DNA from: Amaranthus tricolor | Lineage: Eukaryota > Streptophyta > Magnoliopsida > Caryophyllales > Amaranthaceae | Assembly (NCBI RefSeq): GCF_026212465.1 | Contig: NC_080047.1 | Location: 40,050,422 to 40,114,421 of the forward strand | Length of the DNA stretch: 64,000 nucleotides | Direction: 5' to 3' | Part shown: positions 24,500 to 36,604 of the stretch, piece after piece | Position numbering within the stretch: the stretch's first letter is position 1 | Layout: each line of letters opens with the position of its first letter | The notes under the pieces: generated by a model | Database searches by the model: none | What the model was told of the DNA's origin: nothing | Seen by the model: only the letters and a program-made list of their open reading frames with translations | Position numbers and translations under genes: made by a program

Positions 24500-25904
24500 A
24501 TGGAGCAAAGTAGAGGTATATTTGAAGCCTTAAATGGAAATATTTATGGAAATATTAGCAATAGCCAAACACTAGTATTGGGGCATGGATTTGGCTCAAC
24601 ACAAAGTGTTTGGCACAATCTTATCCCTTTCCTTGCATTATATTTTAGGGTTGTAGTGTTTGACTTAGCTTTCTCTCCAAATGTTATCCCTAAAATGTAT
24701 GATCCAAACAAGTACTCCAATTATAGTGGGTATGCACATGATTTGGTGGGTGTTCTTGATGAGCTTAAGGTTGATAAGCCCATTTTTATGGGTCATTCTA
24801 TGTCAGCCATGATTGGATGCTTAGCTTCTATACAAAGGCCACAACTCTTTCAACACCTTATTTTATTGGGTGGTTCTCCTAGGTACCTATCTTCTTGTTT
24901 ATTTTCTTAGTGGCTTTATATTTTTATAACTGGTCTTGTATGAGACCGTTTTACCATGAGATTGACTCATATAATAAGCTTTTTTTTGTAATTGATCAAA
25001 TAAAATTGTAAGTGATCACTTTAATACAATAAATATATATAGATCAGCCCAATAAAGATGGTCTCACCATGAGATTGTCTCATTTAAGAATTTTTGTTGT
25101 GTTTAAGTAGGGTGTATTTGAAATTGGCTTGTTGATTGGCTAATCGATCAATTGGTCAAACACTCAAACAACTAAAGAAAGTATTGGTAAATGACTATCA
25201 AATCAGCTAAAAAGCTAACTTTTAAGCTAAAATTAAAAATTATAATGAGTAAATTTTTTATTAGCTTTATAGCATTGGAATTATTTTTTCTCAAATAGAC
25301 AACCAAGAGTTAATTTTTATCAAATATTTCCTTAACAGTTTGCTTAACAACTAACAAAAAAATCCAATATATCAGCCGGTCAAACAAACCAATAACTAAT
25401 TTCAAACTCCTGATGATTTCTCAGAAAGCAAATCTTGTTAATTACTGCATTATACTCATGTGTAGGTATCTTAATGATCAAGAATATGAAGGAGGATTTG
25501 AAAAGTCAGATATTGATGAAATTTTTAATCAAATGAAGCAAAACTATACAGATTGGGTTCAAAATTTTGCTCCAAATAGCATAGGAGTAAATGATAGCAA
25601 TGCAATCTCAGAATTTGAGCGTAGTTTGAAAATGATAAACCCTAATACAAGTTTTGATGTTGCAAAGTCCGTCTTTTTAAGCGATTATCGATCGATTTTA
25701 TCACAAGTACAAGTCCGAGCAACCATCATTCAATCGAAAGATGATTTCGTCGTTCCATTATTTGTTGGTAATTATATGAAGGAGAAATTGGGAGGTCTTG
25801 TGAATTTGACTATCTTGGACACCCATGGCCATTTTCCCATGTTAACTAACCATTCTTTGCTTCTTAAGGTCCTTAGTAGTGTTCTTGGAATACAAGATGG
25901 TTGA
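24500..25904 (+). CDS. D14/KAI2-like alpha/beta hydrolase (DLK-type), 273 aa
   Basis: Two exons, 24500-24882 and 25466-25904, joined as GGSPR then YLNDQEY; both the intron position and the junction residues are typical of the strigolactone/karrikin receptor family, and 273 aa is the usual length. Ser100 in GHSMSAMIG, Asp221 in SKDDFVVP and His250 in THGHFPML form the catalytic triad. The FDLAFSPNV stretch differs from the versions I recall for canonical D14 and KAI2, placing it in a D14-like side branch (DLK type). Family members bind and hydrolyse butenolide ligands in cytosol and nucleus and signal through an F-box partner; whether this one is a receptor is unknown. The intron carries two MITEs. 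Confidence 0.9.
24925..25090. mobile_element. MITE, family C, in the D14-like intron
   Basis: Left end GGTCTTGTATGAGACCGTTT and right end GGTCTCACCATGAGATTGTC enclose an AT-rich core with GATCAGCCCAATAAAGATG. Near-identical arrangement to 33865-34030. Confidence 0.65.
25105..25412. mobile_element. Foldback MITE in the D14-like intron
   Basis: GTATTTGAAATTGGCTTGTT at the left is mirrored by a right end that, complemented, reads GAGTTTGAAATTAGTTATTGG; the core is AT-rich with TTAGCTTTA-type words. Confidence 0.55.
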
Positions 25905-26171
25905 GCTTGGCACTTTGTATTCATCATGTGATGATGGAATGCATGGGTCAAGATATGTTGTTCCACATGAAAGACCCAAAAAAATTCAAAGAAAAATTAA
26001 TTCTTACATTCACTTTCTATATATATCATTCATGCACATAGTAACTATTACAAGGTGTGTCACACGATTTCACATGTACAAGTTATTCTTAATCTTCAAT
26101 CCAGTATTTCCACTCAAAGTCAAGATTTGGAAAAGGGTACATGTCCAACTCATCTTCTTTTAAAATTAATT

Positions 26172-26471
26172 TAGGAAAAATTATCGTCAATAATACAATT
26201 TTTTGTTAATTTTTATACAATAATACCAACTATTGATTAGCCATGAATAATACCAACTTAGGGGGTATTTTCCTAAAGTAATACCAACTTTAGTTTATTA
26301 ATTAGTTTATCAAGTTTTTTGTCTTATAATCACCAATAATTTGATTTTTAACATGTTAGGGATTTTCTAGACAACAACCCTTTAAGTTGATATTATTCAT
26401 AGTTAATCAATAGTTGGTATTACTGTACGAAAATTAACAAAATGTTGTATTATTCACGGTAATTTTTCCTT
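26172..26471. mobile_element. Foldback MITE, family B
   Basis: Left TTAGGAAAAATTATCGTC and ACTATTGATTAGCCATGAAT are inverted at the right as TTCATAGTTAATCAATAGTTGG and CACGGTAATTTTTCC. About 300 bp. Confidence 0.75.
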
Positions 26472-26814
26472 TAATTTATTTTATGTTGAGTTGTAATTTT
26501 AAATATGTTGTATACATGTGAATTTTATTTTAAATAAATTCAAATTTGACTTAAATGATAAAAATATTACTCATGTAATGCATGATTAACATATTATATT
26601 CATATGTGATATTTTATCGCTAATAAGACTTTTGATCAAATGTCCCTAACGCTATTTTTACTGTATTTAAAAGATTGACACATTTTTATTTCAAATGTCC
26701 CTAACGCAATATTTCTTTTTTAAAAAGTATTCACCATTTTTCTATAATTCTAATCCACACATCTTCTCTTATTTTATCTGATTTTTCATCATATCCACAC
26801 AATATAAGCATGTT

Positions 26815-27005
26815 TTCTTCGTCATATCTAATTGAATAAAATTCGAATTTAATAAGGTTTGATTTAATCTGATATGATTTGATAAGGTCAAGTATGATCT
26901 GGTTAGGTCTAGTCTGATCTAATCTAATTTGATTAAGTATAATAAGGTCTTGTCTAATTTGATCTGCTATGGCCCAATTTGATCTAATTGAATTTATATT
27001 AAAAG
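26815..27005. repeat. Degenerate short tandem repeat (GATCTGATTT-like)
   Basis: A run of diverged roughly 10-12-bp words such as TGATTTAATC, TGATATGATT, TGATCTGG, TGATCTAATC and TTTGATC. Confidence 0.6.
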
Positions 27006-27020
27006 AAGTTAAAGTTATCA

Positions 27021-27022
27021 TG

Positions 27023-27078
<56 letters not shown>
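27021..27078. repeat. (TTA)n microsatellite
   Basis: About 19 ATT/TTA units without interruption. Confidence 0.97.
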
Positions 27079-27081
<3 letters not shown>

Positions 27082-27799
27082 AATTTTTTTTATTATTTAA
27101 TTTTTTTGAAACCGTATTCCATTTCATTAAGGTAAACTTTACAAGGATGTCCAAATAGACCCGGATTTGCACATATGCCCAAGACTTATGAGTTGCTTCC
27201 TTTAATTTGTGCATATTTATTTTTAATGTTGTCTCATAATTTTTTAATTTAATCCACAAAATCATTATATTGTTGGTTCAGTTTTCCATTTCTATTTTTA
27301 TTTTTATTTGAGTTTTATCTTATTTACGATCTACAAATTATAATATTCTCTTTGTCCTTTTAAAATAGTACCATTTAATTGAAAAATATGAGAGTTTTTG
27401 AGTTAAATAGTGTTATTTTAGATAAACATAAAAAATATTTATTTATGTTTTTATTAATAAGTGCAAATTATACTATTTTATATTATACTTGTTACTAATA
27501 TTAATATTTTTTTCAATATATGATGATACACGTATTTCAAGTACAATATAGTGAGTTGAGTTGTGACGTTTACCTTTGACAGTCAAATGGCAGCCAACCA
27601 TGAAAAGTCCAATATCAAAAGTTCAAAACATCAACGACGATTTCAACGAAAACAAATTCCTGACAATTTTGATCCGTTGATATGGATTGCCCATTTAACT
27701 TTTTCTAAATGGGTAATTAATTTATAATTAACATAAATAGTAAAATATTTATAGCAATAATTAAATTTACAGGTAAGATAAAAAAAAATAATATCACAA

Positions 27800-28045
27800 A
27801 TTTTTGTGAGAGACCGTCTCTATTGAGTCAGCCTATTATATATTTTTTAAAATATTAAAGTAGGCATTAACAATAATGTAAGTAAACAATTAAGATATTG
27901 GAAGTAGACATTACGGATATGGTAAGTAAACATTAAAGGATAATATAAGAGGCATTAAAAATACGGTAAGTAGACATTAATTTTTAATTGGCTGGGCTTA
28001 AAATGCATCTCTCAGAGACGATCTTTCAAGAGACTAACTGAGAAT
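27800..28045. mobile_element. MITE with internal minisatellite, family E
   Basis: Left end GTGAGAGACCGTCTCTATTG and right end CTCTCAGAGACGATC enclose repeated AAGTAGACATTA-type units of about 20-28 bp. The same structure is at 45295-45520. Confidence 0.65.
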
Positions 28046-28194
28046 GATATATATATTTTGTAGAAAGCCGTGAAAATTTGACACAAATAGAAATCTTTCA
28101 AAGTTAAAAGAATAAACTAAAATGAAAAGACGAAAATCTCTTAAAAAGAGAGTATTACGTAATCCATTTAGTTTTCTCAGGGGTGGAGAATGTT

Positions 28195-28600
28195 AGGAAG
28201 AATTAAAGCTATATAATTTGGGCTTAGGCATATACACTAGACCCGTATAAGAGAAGAGTTGACTATACACAAACTCGATGAGATTCCATCCTAGATTTAG
28301 TCGACCTCTCTCTAATTCTACAATGTGAGATTACATGTGGGTTATTTTACAGCATTCCCTTACATGTTAACCAATTTTTTTTAATTCGAGGAAATGCTAT
28401 TCTTTTCGAACCTACAAGTTGGTTTTTTTTATCGAAGACCGATTGTTGTTGTTTCCAGTTGACCGGAGGGCATGGGCATTGGCTTAGTCTTATACACTAC
28501 AAAATCCACATAATTGAAGAGTTGAACATACAAACTTGATCATGTTCTATCCTAAATATTAATTGGTAATTTTACATTAAAAAGTAAAACCCGCTCAAAT
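28195..28600. mobile_element. TRIM-like LTR pair, diverged (family F)
   Basis: Two copies of an LTR-like block, each with CTTA-CATACAC then GAAGAGTTGA and ATCCTA (about 28225-28360 and 28485-28560), are separated by a 110-bp spacer with a TCGAAGACCGATTG-like motif. The second copy is decayed. Related blocks occur at 47150-47330 and 51400-51790. Confidence 0.45.
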
Positions 28601-29046
28601 GACGTAAGATCTTATTCTCGTTTACCCCTCTTAATCACCCTTGATTTGATTAATCACAAACCTAATCCTATGAAATCAAGGGCCTCAGTTTTCTTTTAAT
28701 GTCACCAACATGTTACTCTTAACCCCACTTACTAATTTTTCCATCCCTAGAACCTTCTTTCTCACATTCTCTTATAATTGTCATTTTCATGGCCCTTCTT
28801 TTTGCTATTTGACAGGCAAAATTCAACTATATTCCATGGGTCATGGCTCCCATCACTCTTTCAGTAAAAAGAAGAAGAAACAAAGCCAACCCACAATGAA
28901 TTATTCAAAGACTTGTATTCTTAGGAATCCCTAATTGCACGATTAAAGCCTTATTTTTCTGTTACAAGTCTAAAGTTTGAATCTTTTCTTTCTCCTGCTG
29001 ACCTGCTTTATAATTGGATTCCAAGGGTAGGAGAAAGAAGAGAGAA

Positions 29047-32000
29047 ATGGAGAAGATTCCTGTATGGCAAGCTGCAAGTTTAAGTGGAATTGTAGCATGG
29101 ATTTTCTTGGCTTCAATTTTTGATTTAACCAGAAAAATTAGATCTTTTGTGCAACCCTGGGTTGCCCACCATGTTAAGATCGGCATACCCTTCATTCTTC
29201 AGATCCAGGTTTTTAAGATTTTGTAGATTTTTGTTGATATTTATGTTGCTGAATGTTTTTTATGATGTGGGTATTGATTTTTTTTGGTTGGATTTTCAGA
29301 AATCACAGCATAAAATTTTGGATGTGCTGTTTTCTGGGTTATCATGTGTTGTTTCTGTGCCATTCTACACTGGTTTTCTTCCTCTCCTTTTCTGGGTACT
29401 TTCTGAAACTCTCAGAAATATTGAGACTTTTTTTATAAAAAATAATTGAGTTTTGAGAAATTATGATATGGGTTTTTGTTTTGTATGGAAATATTGCAGA
29501 GTGGGCATGGAAAATTAGCAAGGCAAATGACATTATTAATGGCTTTTTGTGATTATATTGGGAATTGTGTAAAGGTAAGAATTTTGTTCAAGATTAGCAA
29601 AATGTGTGAGAAATAAGGGGTGATTTAGGGTTATGATGAAAATTTGGTTATATAGGATGTAATTTCTGCTCCAAGGCCCAGCTGCCCACCTGTTAGAAGA
29701 TTGACTGCTACTAAGGGTGAAGAAGAGAATGCCCAAGAATATGGTTTGCCTTCATCTCATACCCTCAATACAGTTTGCTTATCTGGGTAATAATCTTTCT
29801 TTGTTTTCTCTAATGAATTTAGTTGTCATAATCAAGCGATGTTTATACTTTTGAAAGTGCTCTTTGTTATTGCAAGTATTTGCTTATATCATTATCTTAC
29901 ATTCTTACTTCATATTGCCTTTGGAGTTTGGCATGGGCTTTTAGAGAAAACTTGTCGTGGATTGGCAGTAGAGGTGTTCAAAGCATACCCGATGATTTGA
30001 TATTCACCCGGCATAGTAACCAAACTTGATTTCACCCAACTTATAATTGGATTTACAATTATGTTAAAAAAAAACGTGGATACTAAACCACCCGAAATCA
30101 ACTCGATGACTTGAATGAACACCTCTAATTGCCAGTAGTTTAATGCTCAACTTGAGGCATAGCTTTTAATGATGATATGGCATGGAGTTATGAATTTTGA
30201 AAATTAAGTTCATTGAGGAGTAGTATTGCATTTGGGTTGAGGATCTCACAATAATTTGCTTTTTATTTCTATACAAGGAATGAGTGAATGTAGGTAAGCA
30301 AAGTAGCTTGCTGATGAACATTGTGGCAGGCACTATCATGCTTCATATGCAACCTTCTTGTGAAATTGTGTGTTCTTTGTTAGCGTTTCCATTATTTTAT
30401 CATACATGAAATGATGAAACACGAAAGACATTTGACAATTTCTAGAGCTGAGCATTATACTTCCTCCGATTTTTCTAAGTGCATCATTTTTCATGTGCAT
30501 GCAAAATTAAAAATGATGATAGAGGGTGCAAGTGGTGCAAAATTTCATGTCATGTGAAACGAAGAGAGTATAAATTTTTTTGTGTAGTCTCCTCATGTGG
30601 GTGTCTAGTGTCAACATGGGTAATTTTGTTCTCACTCTTAAGTTAAATGCTATCAAATTCTTTTATAGCAAAGGCAAACAACATGTTGGCAAAGGGGTAT
30701 GTTATTGGGAGTTAGGATCCATTGCTTTTAGTCCAAACCATGATGATCTTGTCCAATACTTTATCTTCATATTTTTTTGGGCTGATTGCTTGACTAGGAT
30801 GCATATCTATCTTCTTTTTGTAATGAAATATATTGGAGTTGCTTCTTATTATTTATCTGAATGTGGTCTTATAAGTTGAATAATTGTTCCACTTTTTTCT
30901 TGTGATCTACAGATACCTCTTATATTATGTACTATATAACTCGAGAGATGACACTAATGGATTTGTTGGCATCAGCATGGTTTTCTTGATTGTTGGCCTC
31001 ATTGCCTTTGGTTAGTCTTGAGAGTTGAGATAAACTTGCATGTAATTCAACCATAGTTTTCCGTACATTACATCTTGAAGCTGAAATTGTCTTTTTCCAT
31101 AGGACGAATCTACCTTGGTATGCATAGCTTGATTGATATCATTGGAGGGCTTGTTCTGGGAGTGGTTGTCCTTGCCTTCTGGCTCACCATTCATGAATAC
31201 GTTGACACTTTTATTACCACTGGTCAAAATGGTAAGTGTGCTTCCCCTCTAAAGTTTAACGCTTTTTGGCTCTGTGATAAGACAAATATAGTATGTCATA
31301 GGGGTAAGGTTTTGTAAATCTAACGTCGTAAACTTTGCTTAGGTAAAAGTTACTTAATGGCATTGGGTTGATTAAATATTGTAATATTCCATTTCTTTTA
31401 ACCGACACTAAATGAATCAAACTCGGGCCACTTAATGAAAATTTTCTAAAAAATTGTGTGAGTTAATTTTAGTAGTTTGCAGTGTTCCTAAACTACCTCT
31501 TAATCTCAATTCAACTTAAAATAGTTTAAAAGTTTCTTTTCATTTAGTTCATTTTTCCCCCCAACTCAATTTTGTTGTATTTTGCTACATATTATAATGG
31601 AAGAGGAAGAGCTAAAAACTTCTATTTTCCATTTCTTTATAGTGAAACTGCCACGTTAGTTTGACCTAGTTTGTATGTTAAAGGATGTATTACAGGGGAC
31701 GTCCCGAGCATGTTTAACATGTTCGATCGCATAAGGTCTCGGAAAATTGGAGGCTTCAATATTAAATTACGTAGTATATGTTAAGTGTTTATAGATAAAA
31801 AACTGTAAAAAAAATATCATAATTTTTGAAATTGCATGGGGTCTTCATAGAATTTTTCAATTTTATTCTGCCCCTGATGTATTATGTGGCTTGTGGGAGA
31901 TAACGTATGGTCACATGTCATAGGAACCACTCTACTAATGTTAATCTTTAAGATATATTGTATTAAAAAGATGGGTGTTGAAGAAATGTGTATGTTTAGA

Positions 32001-34926
32001 TGGATATGTGGTAACATAATTTAACATTTTAATGGATACAATTTGGAACGAATATGTTTGATCTTGATCGTAGGCTGGAGTTGCAAATATAGAATAAATG
32101 TATGAAATTTGACTATGTTGTTTTGCACATTTGGAGGGTGGAGAGTTGGGAATACCAGGATCTTGAAAAGGTGGTGTGAGGCCAACTATGAATCTGGTCG
32201 AGGGGATTAAGATAACATGACATTGGGTTTGCTTGCAATTGAAAAATATCAATAGGACCTTTGTGGATGACCTTTGAAGATGGATTTCAAGTTTGTGTCA
32301 TAGATCCTATTTGAATGGGAATAACACTCCACCATTATTTACCATAAGCACGAGGTGAAAAAGCTAGATAAACAACTTTGATGCACTTTTCTACTCACCT
32401 TATGTTGATTTTTGACCTTGAAATTATTTTTTCCTGGGATAAATATGTTCATAAGCTAAGGGGAAAGAGTTTTTAGTAAGAGCTACCTAGTTCATTGCAC
32501 TAAAACACGATCTTTCATGTTAGTTAGAGTCGAGGTTTTTCAAGTAAGAAGAACAAATCTATACTATAATAAGGTGGCTTCAATTGGATTTTATAAGTGA
32601 GCAATGGGTATCAAGCTTAATATGTGACAAGTCTCATGAGGCGGATTTAGCCACAAGTCTATGAATTGACTCGTCTTGGTGAAACGGGTTATATTTCAGT
32701 GTTGCTGGTTAAGGACATTCTTGTGTTAGTTGTATTCCCTGCTTGTGATACCAGCCGGCTGGTTATGGAATTTTATTGTGTGTACCGAGTTTCTCCAAGC
32801 TAATTAATCTTATGTTTCGGCTGATTTCGTGCATATGAAATGGCATAGATTGCAGTTATTTTTTTAACATCTGTTGCAAATATGCAGCTTTTAATTTTCC
32901 CCCCTTATTTGTAAAAATGGTGTGAGTTGACTAGGGAATCAATGATATACAACTTATAAAGTGGACTCGTAGGTGAGATTCTATTTCTCCACTTGTTGGA
33001 CTAAGTTAGCATATCGGGATTTCTGTAGATAGTATTCTCTCCTTTTCGTTTAGTTCCTATGCTTTCCACATCAAGAACAAGAGCAAGGAATGGACCCCAC
33101 TATGTATAATTTTTCATAAGGATTGATAAGGAATAGAACCCTACCGGATGAAGTTGTGTAGGTCGAACCATGGTGCAAAAACAAGGTCGTGTCGTATCGT
33201 ATCATACTGTCTCGCGTTGTAAAGGCTATCAAATTAACAATATTACCCATGGTGGCAAGGTATAAAAAAACGCATTTAGGCCGGTTCAAGGGATATCTCA
33301 TGATATACCTTGAGCAGTTGAAGCATAAAATATACCACACTCACATCTATTTTCTAGTCCTTATTTGTGTAAATCGCGTTATGGGCTTCAAACTAAATTG
33401 TGCAATTTTCGGTCTTTGTATAAATGCTATCTATATATAGGTCTTTGAATCCTAATTAAATTGCTCCTAAGTCCTAACTTGCACAATTTATGTTATTTTA
33501 CAGTTACAGCATATTGGGCTGCGCTTAGCTTCTTATTGTTTTTTGCTTATCCAACTCCGGAGTTTCCTACGCCTAGCTTTGAGTTCCATACAGCCTTTAA
33601 TGGTGTTGCTTTTGGAATTGTAAGTATCATTATTTCAACTTTGTTTATTGTTATATTCCAATTAATCCTCATATTTTTTTGAATCAAGGGTTTCAGGCAT
33701 TACGGAAATAGAGTATTCGTTCTTTTTACGTATCAGTCAATCTAATTTTAGGCTACTAAAATTATCTTATGGAATTATTAAAACAGCAAACATCAAACAT
33801 AGAGTAAATAATGGCTAGTTTTAGAGATTGGCTTAGATTTACTGTTGAAAAGATTGATTTACAGCTCATCTTGTATGAGACGGTCTCACTATGTGACGAG
33901 CCCATATAATTAGCCAATTTATGTAATTAACCATTTTAAAGTTTTAAGTGATCATTTAACACACTAATGTACATGAGTTAGCCCAATAGAGATAGTCTCA
34001 CCATGAGACCATCACATTTAAGAATTTGTGAATGATTTATAGTTGTCATCAATGATGACTTACCTAGAGACAAGGTGTAGAAATTGGTTTTTTTGTTTGC
34101 CGTGAAGCTAATTGTATAAGCTAATGGTAAGGAGATGTTTGGCAAGAAGTAGTTGTTGACTTGTTGGTTATTAGCTGTTTATCAGAGAAAAAGTAATTTA
34201 AAAGACAAGAGCTAAAAGACAATAAAAAAAGCTACAAAAAGAAGCTTTTGATTTTAACTTAAAAGCCATCTTTTCAGTTGTCTAAATTTATTTACCAATC
34301 ATACTTTTTTGGCAAATCCAACTAAATAGCTAGTAAAAAAAGTGGTTTTCCCAACACGCCCTATATTTGTTTAGTTTTGCTAACATTACTCAACTTGAAA
34401 CCTCAGTTTTATTACGTCCTATATTTATTTATGTATTATAAATAGTTTTTTGCATATTTTATCGTGGACCTTCTATAACGATTAATTGCGAAAGAGTTGT
34501 GCTGTGTAGGTTGCGGGAATTCAACAGACATATCAACAATTTCACCATGAGTATGTTCCACGCTTCTTCACCCCAGAACTCACAACGCCTTCGTTTATCG
34601 GGAGGGTACTAGTCGGAATACCCACCATCCTACTCGTGAAGTACTGCAGCAAGGCCTTGGCGAAGTGGATTTTGCCCGTGGCATTGAACACGATGGGTAT
34701 TCCTATACGCTCAACTACTTACATTTCCACTTTAAATGGATCATCATCAACCGATAAAAAGTTGGACAAAACGAAGCAAGAATCAAGCTACATTCAGAAA
34801 TTATTATTCTCTTCTCGTGAGGATTCATTCGATATTGACTCGGGCATCAGATTTATCCAGTATGCTGGCCTCGCATGGGCTGTGGTTGATCTTGTTCCAT
34901 CATTATTTTCACAACTTAATTTATGA
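29047..34926 (+). CDS. LPPD: Long-chain base-1-phosphate / lipid phosphate phosphatase, PAP2 family, 407 aa
   Basis: Eight exons: 29047-29208, 29300-29395, 29500-29574, 29656-29786, 30913-31010, 31103-31231, 33504-33619 and 34510-34926; they sum to exactly 408 codons including TGA. The PAP2 phosphatase signature is complete: Lys111-x6-Arg118-Pro119 (KDVISAPRP), Pro143-Ser-Ser-His146 (PSSH) and Arg189-x5-His195-x3-Asp199 (RIYLGMHSLID). Several hydrophobic helices surround these motifs. Length and layout match plant sphingosine-1-phosphate phosphatase (Arabidopsis SPP1/LPPD, about 416 aa), an ER enzyme that removes phosphate from long-chain base phosphates and tunes the ABA/drought sphingolipid signal. 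Symbol is by homology. The start is the first ATG of the frame, just after a purine-rich leader. Confidence 0.93.
29969..30127. mobile_element. hAT-type MITE, 159 bp, in phosphatase intron 4
   Basis: Terminal inverted repeats TAGAGGTGTTCA at 29969 and TGAACACCTCTA ending at 30127, flanked by an 8-bp target duplication ATTGGCAG (29961-29968) / ATTGCCAG (30128-30135) with one mismatch. TIR and 8-bp duplication are as expected for hAT. Confidence 0.88.
31232..33503 (+). other. Phosphatase intron 6, 2.3 kb
   Basis: GTAAGT at 31232 to CAG before 33504, joining TTGQN to VTAYW. AT-rich; a few incidental frames but no recognised element or gene inside. Confidence 0.8.
33865..34035. mobile_element. 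MITE, family C, in phosphatase intron 7
   Basis: Left CTTGTATGAGACGGTCTCAC, right AGTCTCACCATGAGACCATC, with AGTTAGCCCAATAGAGATAG inside: same layout as the copy in the D14-like intron. Confidence 0.65.
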
Positions 34927-35127
34927 TGATAAGTAAAATTTTGACATTTTGTATATAATATATTGTAAACCCCTTGCTTGCAACAACATAATTAGTCTAT
35001 ATAGTAAAATTATTTTTCTCTTAATGTTCCTTTATTTTCATGATCTTCCTCTTTGGAATTGACAATATACACATACACTCGATTTTGAGCTCAAGACTCG
35101 GGGTTAATTACGATATATCTATGTAGC

Positions 35128-35310
35128 TGTTGAGATGATTTATCCCACATCGATAAATTAAAGATGGTGTGCATAATTTATAAGTCGTTGGAGCCCTTTT
35201 TTCCATTGCCATGTGATTTTGAGATGTTATATCTTTGGCTTATGGAGTGTGTATCTCGTATTTTTTCGATAATATGTTGACATTTACAATAAATCCAGCA
35301 TAATATAACA
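35128..35310 (+). mobile_element. Solo LTR of the 54.3-kb TRIM family, 183 bp
   Basis: TGTTGAGATGATTTATCCCA at the start and CAGCATAATATAACA at the end align along their length with the 187-bp LTRs at 54265 and 54579. Flanks GTAGC (35123-35127) and GTAGT (35311-35315) look like a 5-bp target duplication with one mismatch. It lies about 200 bp downstream of the phosphatase stop. Confidence 0.82.
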
Positions 35311-35392
35311 GTAGTTGTTTGTATTTTCCAAAATCAGAGTCTGAATTTCATCCTTTAAGAGGAGACAAACCTTTACGTGAATACATTATGGG

Positions 35393-35755
35393 GTGATTGG
35401 CAAATATAAAATGGTTGTTCGCTGTTGGTTGCTAGCTTGTTTAAACAGCTAATAGAATTGATTTTATTGTTAACTATTAACCTAATTGTATGTTTGTATA
35501 AGTTAAAGAAAGTTATTATGAAGATGTTTTGTGAAAAAACTATTGGTTGTCGGCTATTAACTAGTATTTATATTTAGTAAAAAGATATTGGTTGTTGACT
35601 ATTGATTATTTATGAGTTAAAAAATAAATTAAAAAGTCAAAATCAATGTAAAAACAACTCATGATTTCAATTTTTCGATTGTCTTACTAACTAAAAATAA
35701 AATAGATAAAAAGTCAACTTTAAAAACCAATTGCAAAACATAATCAAGTTTTTAT
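35393..35755. repeat. Probable foldback MITE ('TTGGTTGCTAGCT' type)
   Basis: GGTGATTGGCAAATATAAAA at the left and AACCAATTGCAAAACATAATC at the right are weakly complementary; inside are repeated GTTGGTTGTCGGCTATTAAC-like words. A similar element lies at about 34125-34365 in the phosphatase intron. Confidence 0.4.
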
Positions 35756-35924
35756 AACGATAAAGATGGATTAAGAATTCAAAATGGCTTCTCAAACCTC
35801 TCCTATTGCTAAATTGTTGTCATTACTTCATCCATCTTTCTAGCATTAGAAAGGCACAACCACAAGTTTCTCCGTGAAGAAGACCTATTACGTGTACGCA
35901 TTTTAGAAAAACACCTATTATAAT

Positions 35925-36345
35925 TTTTAGTAGGTATTTTAAACTAGTTTAGTAGACATTTAAATTAGTGTTAATAGGTATTTTTACATACTAATTAGTC
36001 ATTTTGAATCATTGATGTAGGCATTTTAAATTGGTTATAGCAACTATTTTTGTACACTGAAGTAGACATTTAAACATCTACAACACATAACATAAACTCA
36101 TAACCTAAACAACTACAACACATAATATAAATTTTTAGCAGATAACATATTACCTACAACAAATAATCTAAACATCTACAGCACATAACAAAATATTTAC
36201 ATCACATAACAAAAGCACCCAGCAAATAGCCTAAACACCTAGAGTACGTAATCTAAACCCTTACGGCTAATAAACTAAACATCTACAACACATAAATACC
36301 TACTTGACAACTTCAGCATGTTAAAAACACTTACTTAACGCATCT
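35925..36345. repeat. Minisatellite-like region
   Basis: First GTAGGTATTTTAAA-type units, then about eight units of the AAACATCTACAACACATAAC kind, 20-35 bp apart and diverged. It lies about 250 bp upstream of the DDX3-like promoter. Confidence 0.55.
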
Positions 36346-36596
36346 TAAATGCCTATTTAATATATCTGAAATCCCTACCGAGTAAGTATACAGTTACACT
36401 ATATTTTCCATTTTTTATTTAAAAAATCTAATGGACCGATCCAATTGACATTATCTCTTTAAACAACGGTCCCTCAAAATAATTTATGAATAATAAAAGA
36501 TGATGATGCGTGATATCTGAATGATGTAGTTCACACTCAGGTGAGTGAGGTAAGGCAATAAAAAAGAGAGGAGAATGAGAAGTCCGCCGTCCCCCG

Positions 36597-36604
36597 TATA
36601 AATA
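36597..36604 (+). promoter_or_regulatory. TATA box of the DDX3-like helicase gene
   Basis: TATAAATA in a locally GC-richer stretch (CCCCCGTATAAATAAG), followed by a purine-rich leader with GAGAGA runs. A telo-box-like TTAGGGTTT lies in the leader at 36857-36865. A 5' UTR intron (donor near 36884, acceptor shortly before 37132) is likely but not certain. Confidence 0.6.

Noticed and set aside
25413..25904. Apparent separate gene starting at an ATG at 25413
   Set aside because: The first 53 bases are intron; homology and the TAG acceptor at 25465 show it is exon 2 of the D14-like gene.
29014..29226. Earlier start for the phosphatase (MDSKGRRKKRE...)
   Set aside because: Position 29014 is TTG, not ATG; the first true ATG in frame is 29047, which gives the conserved N-terminus.
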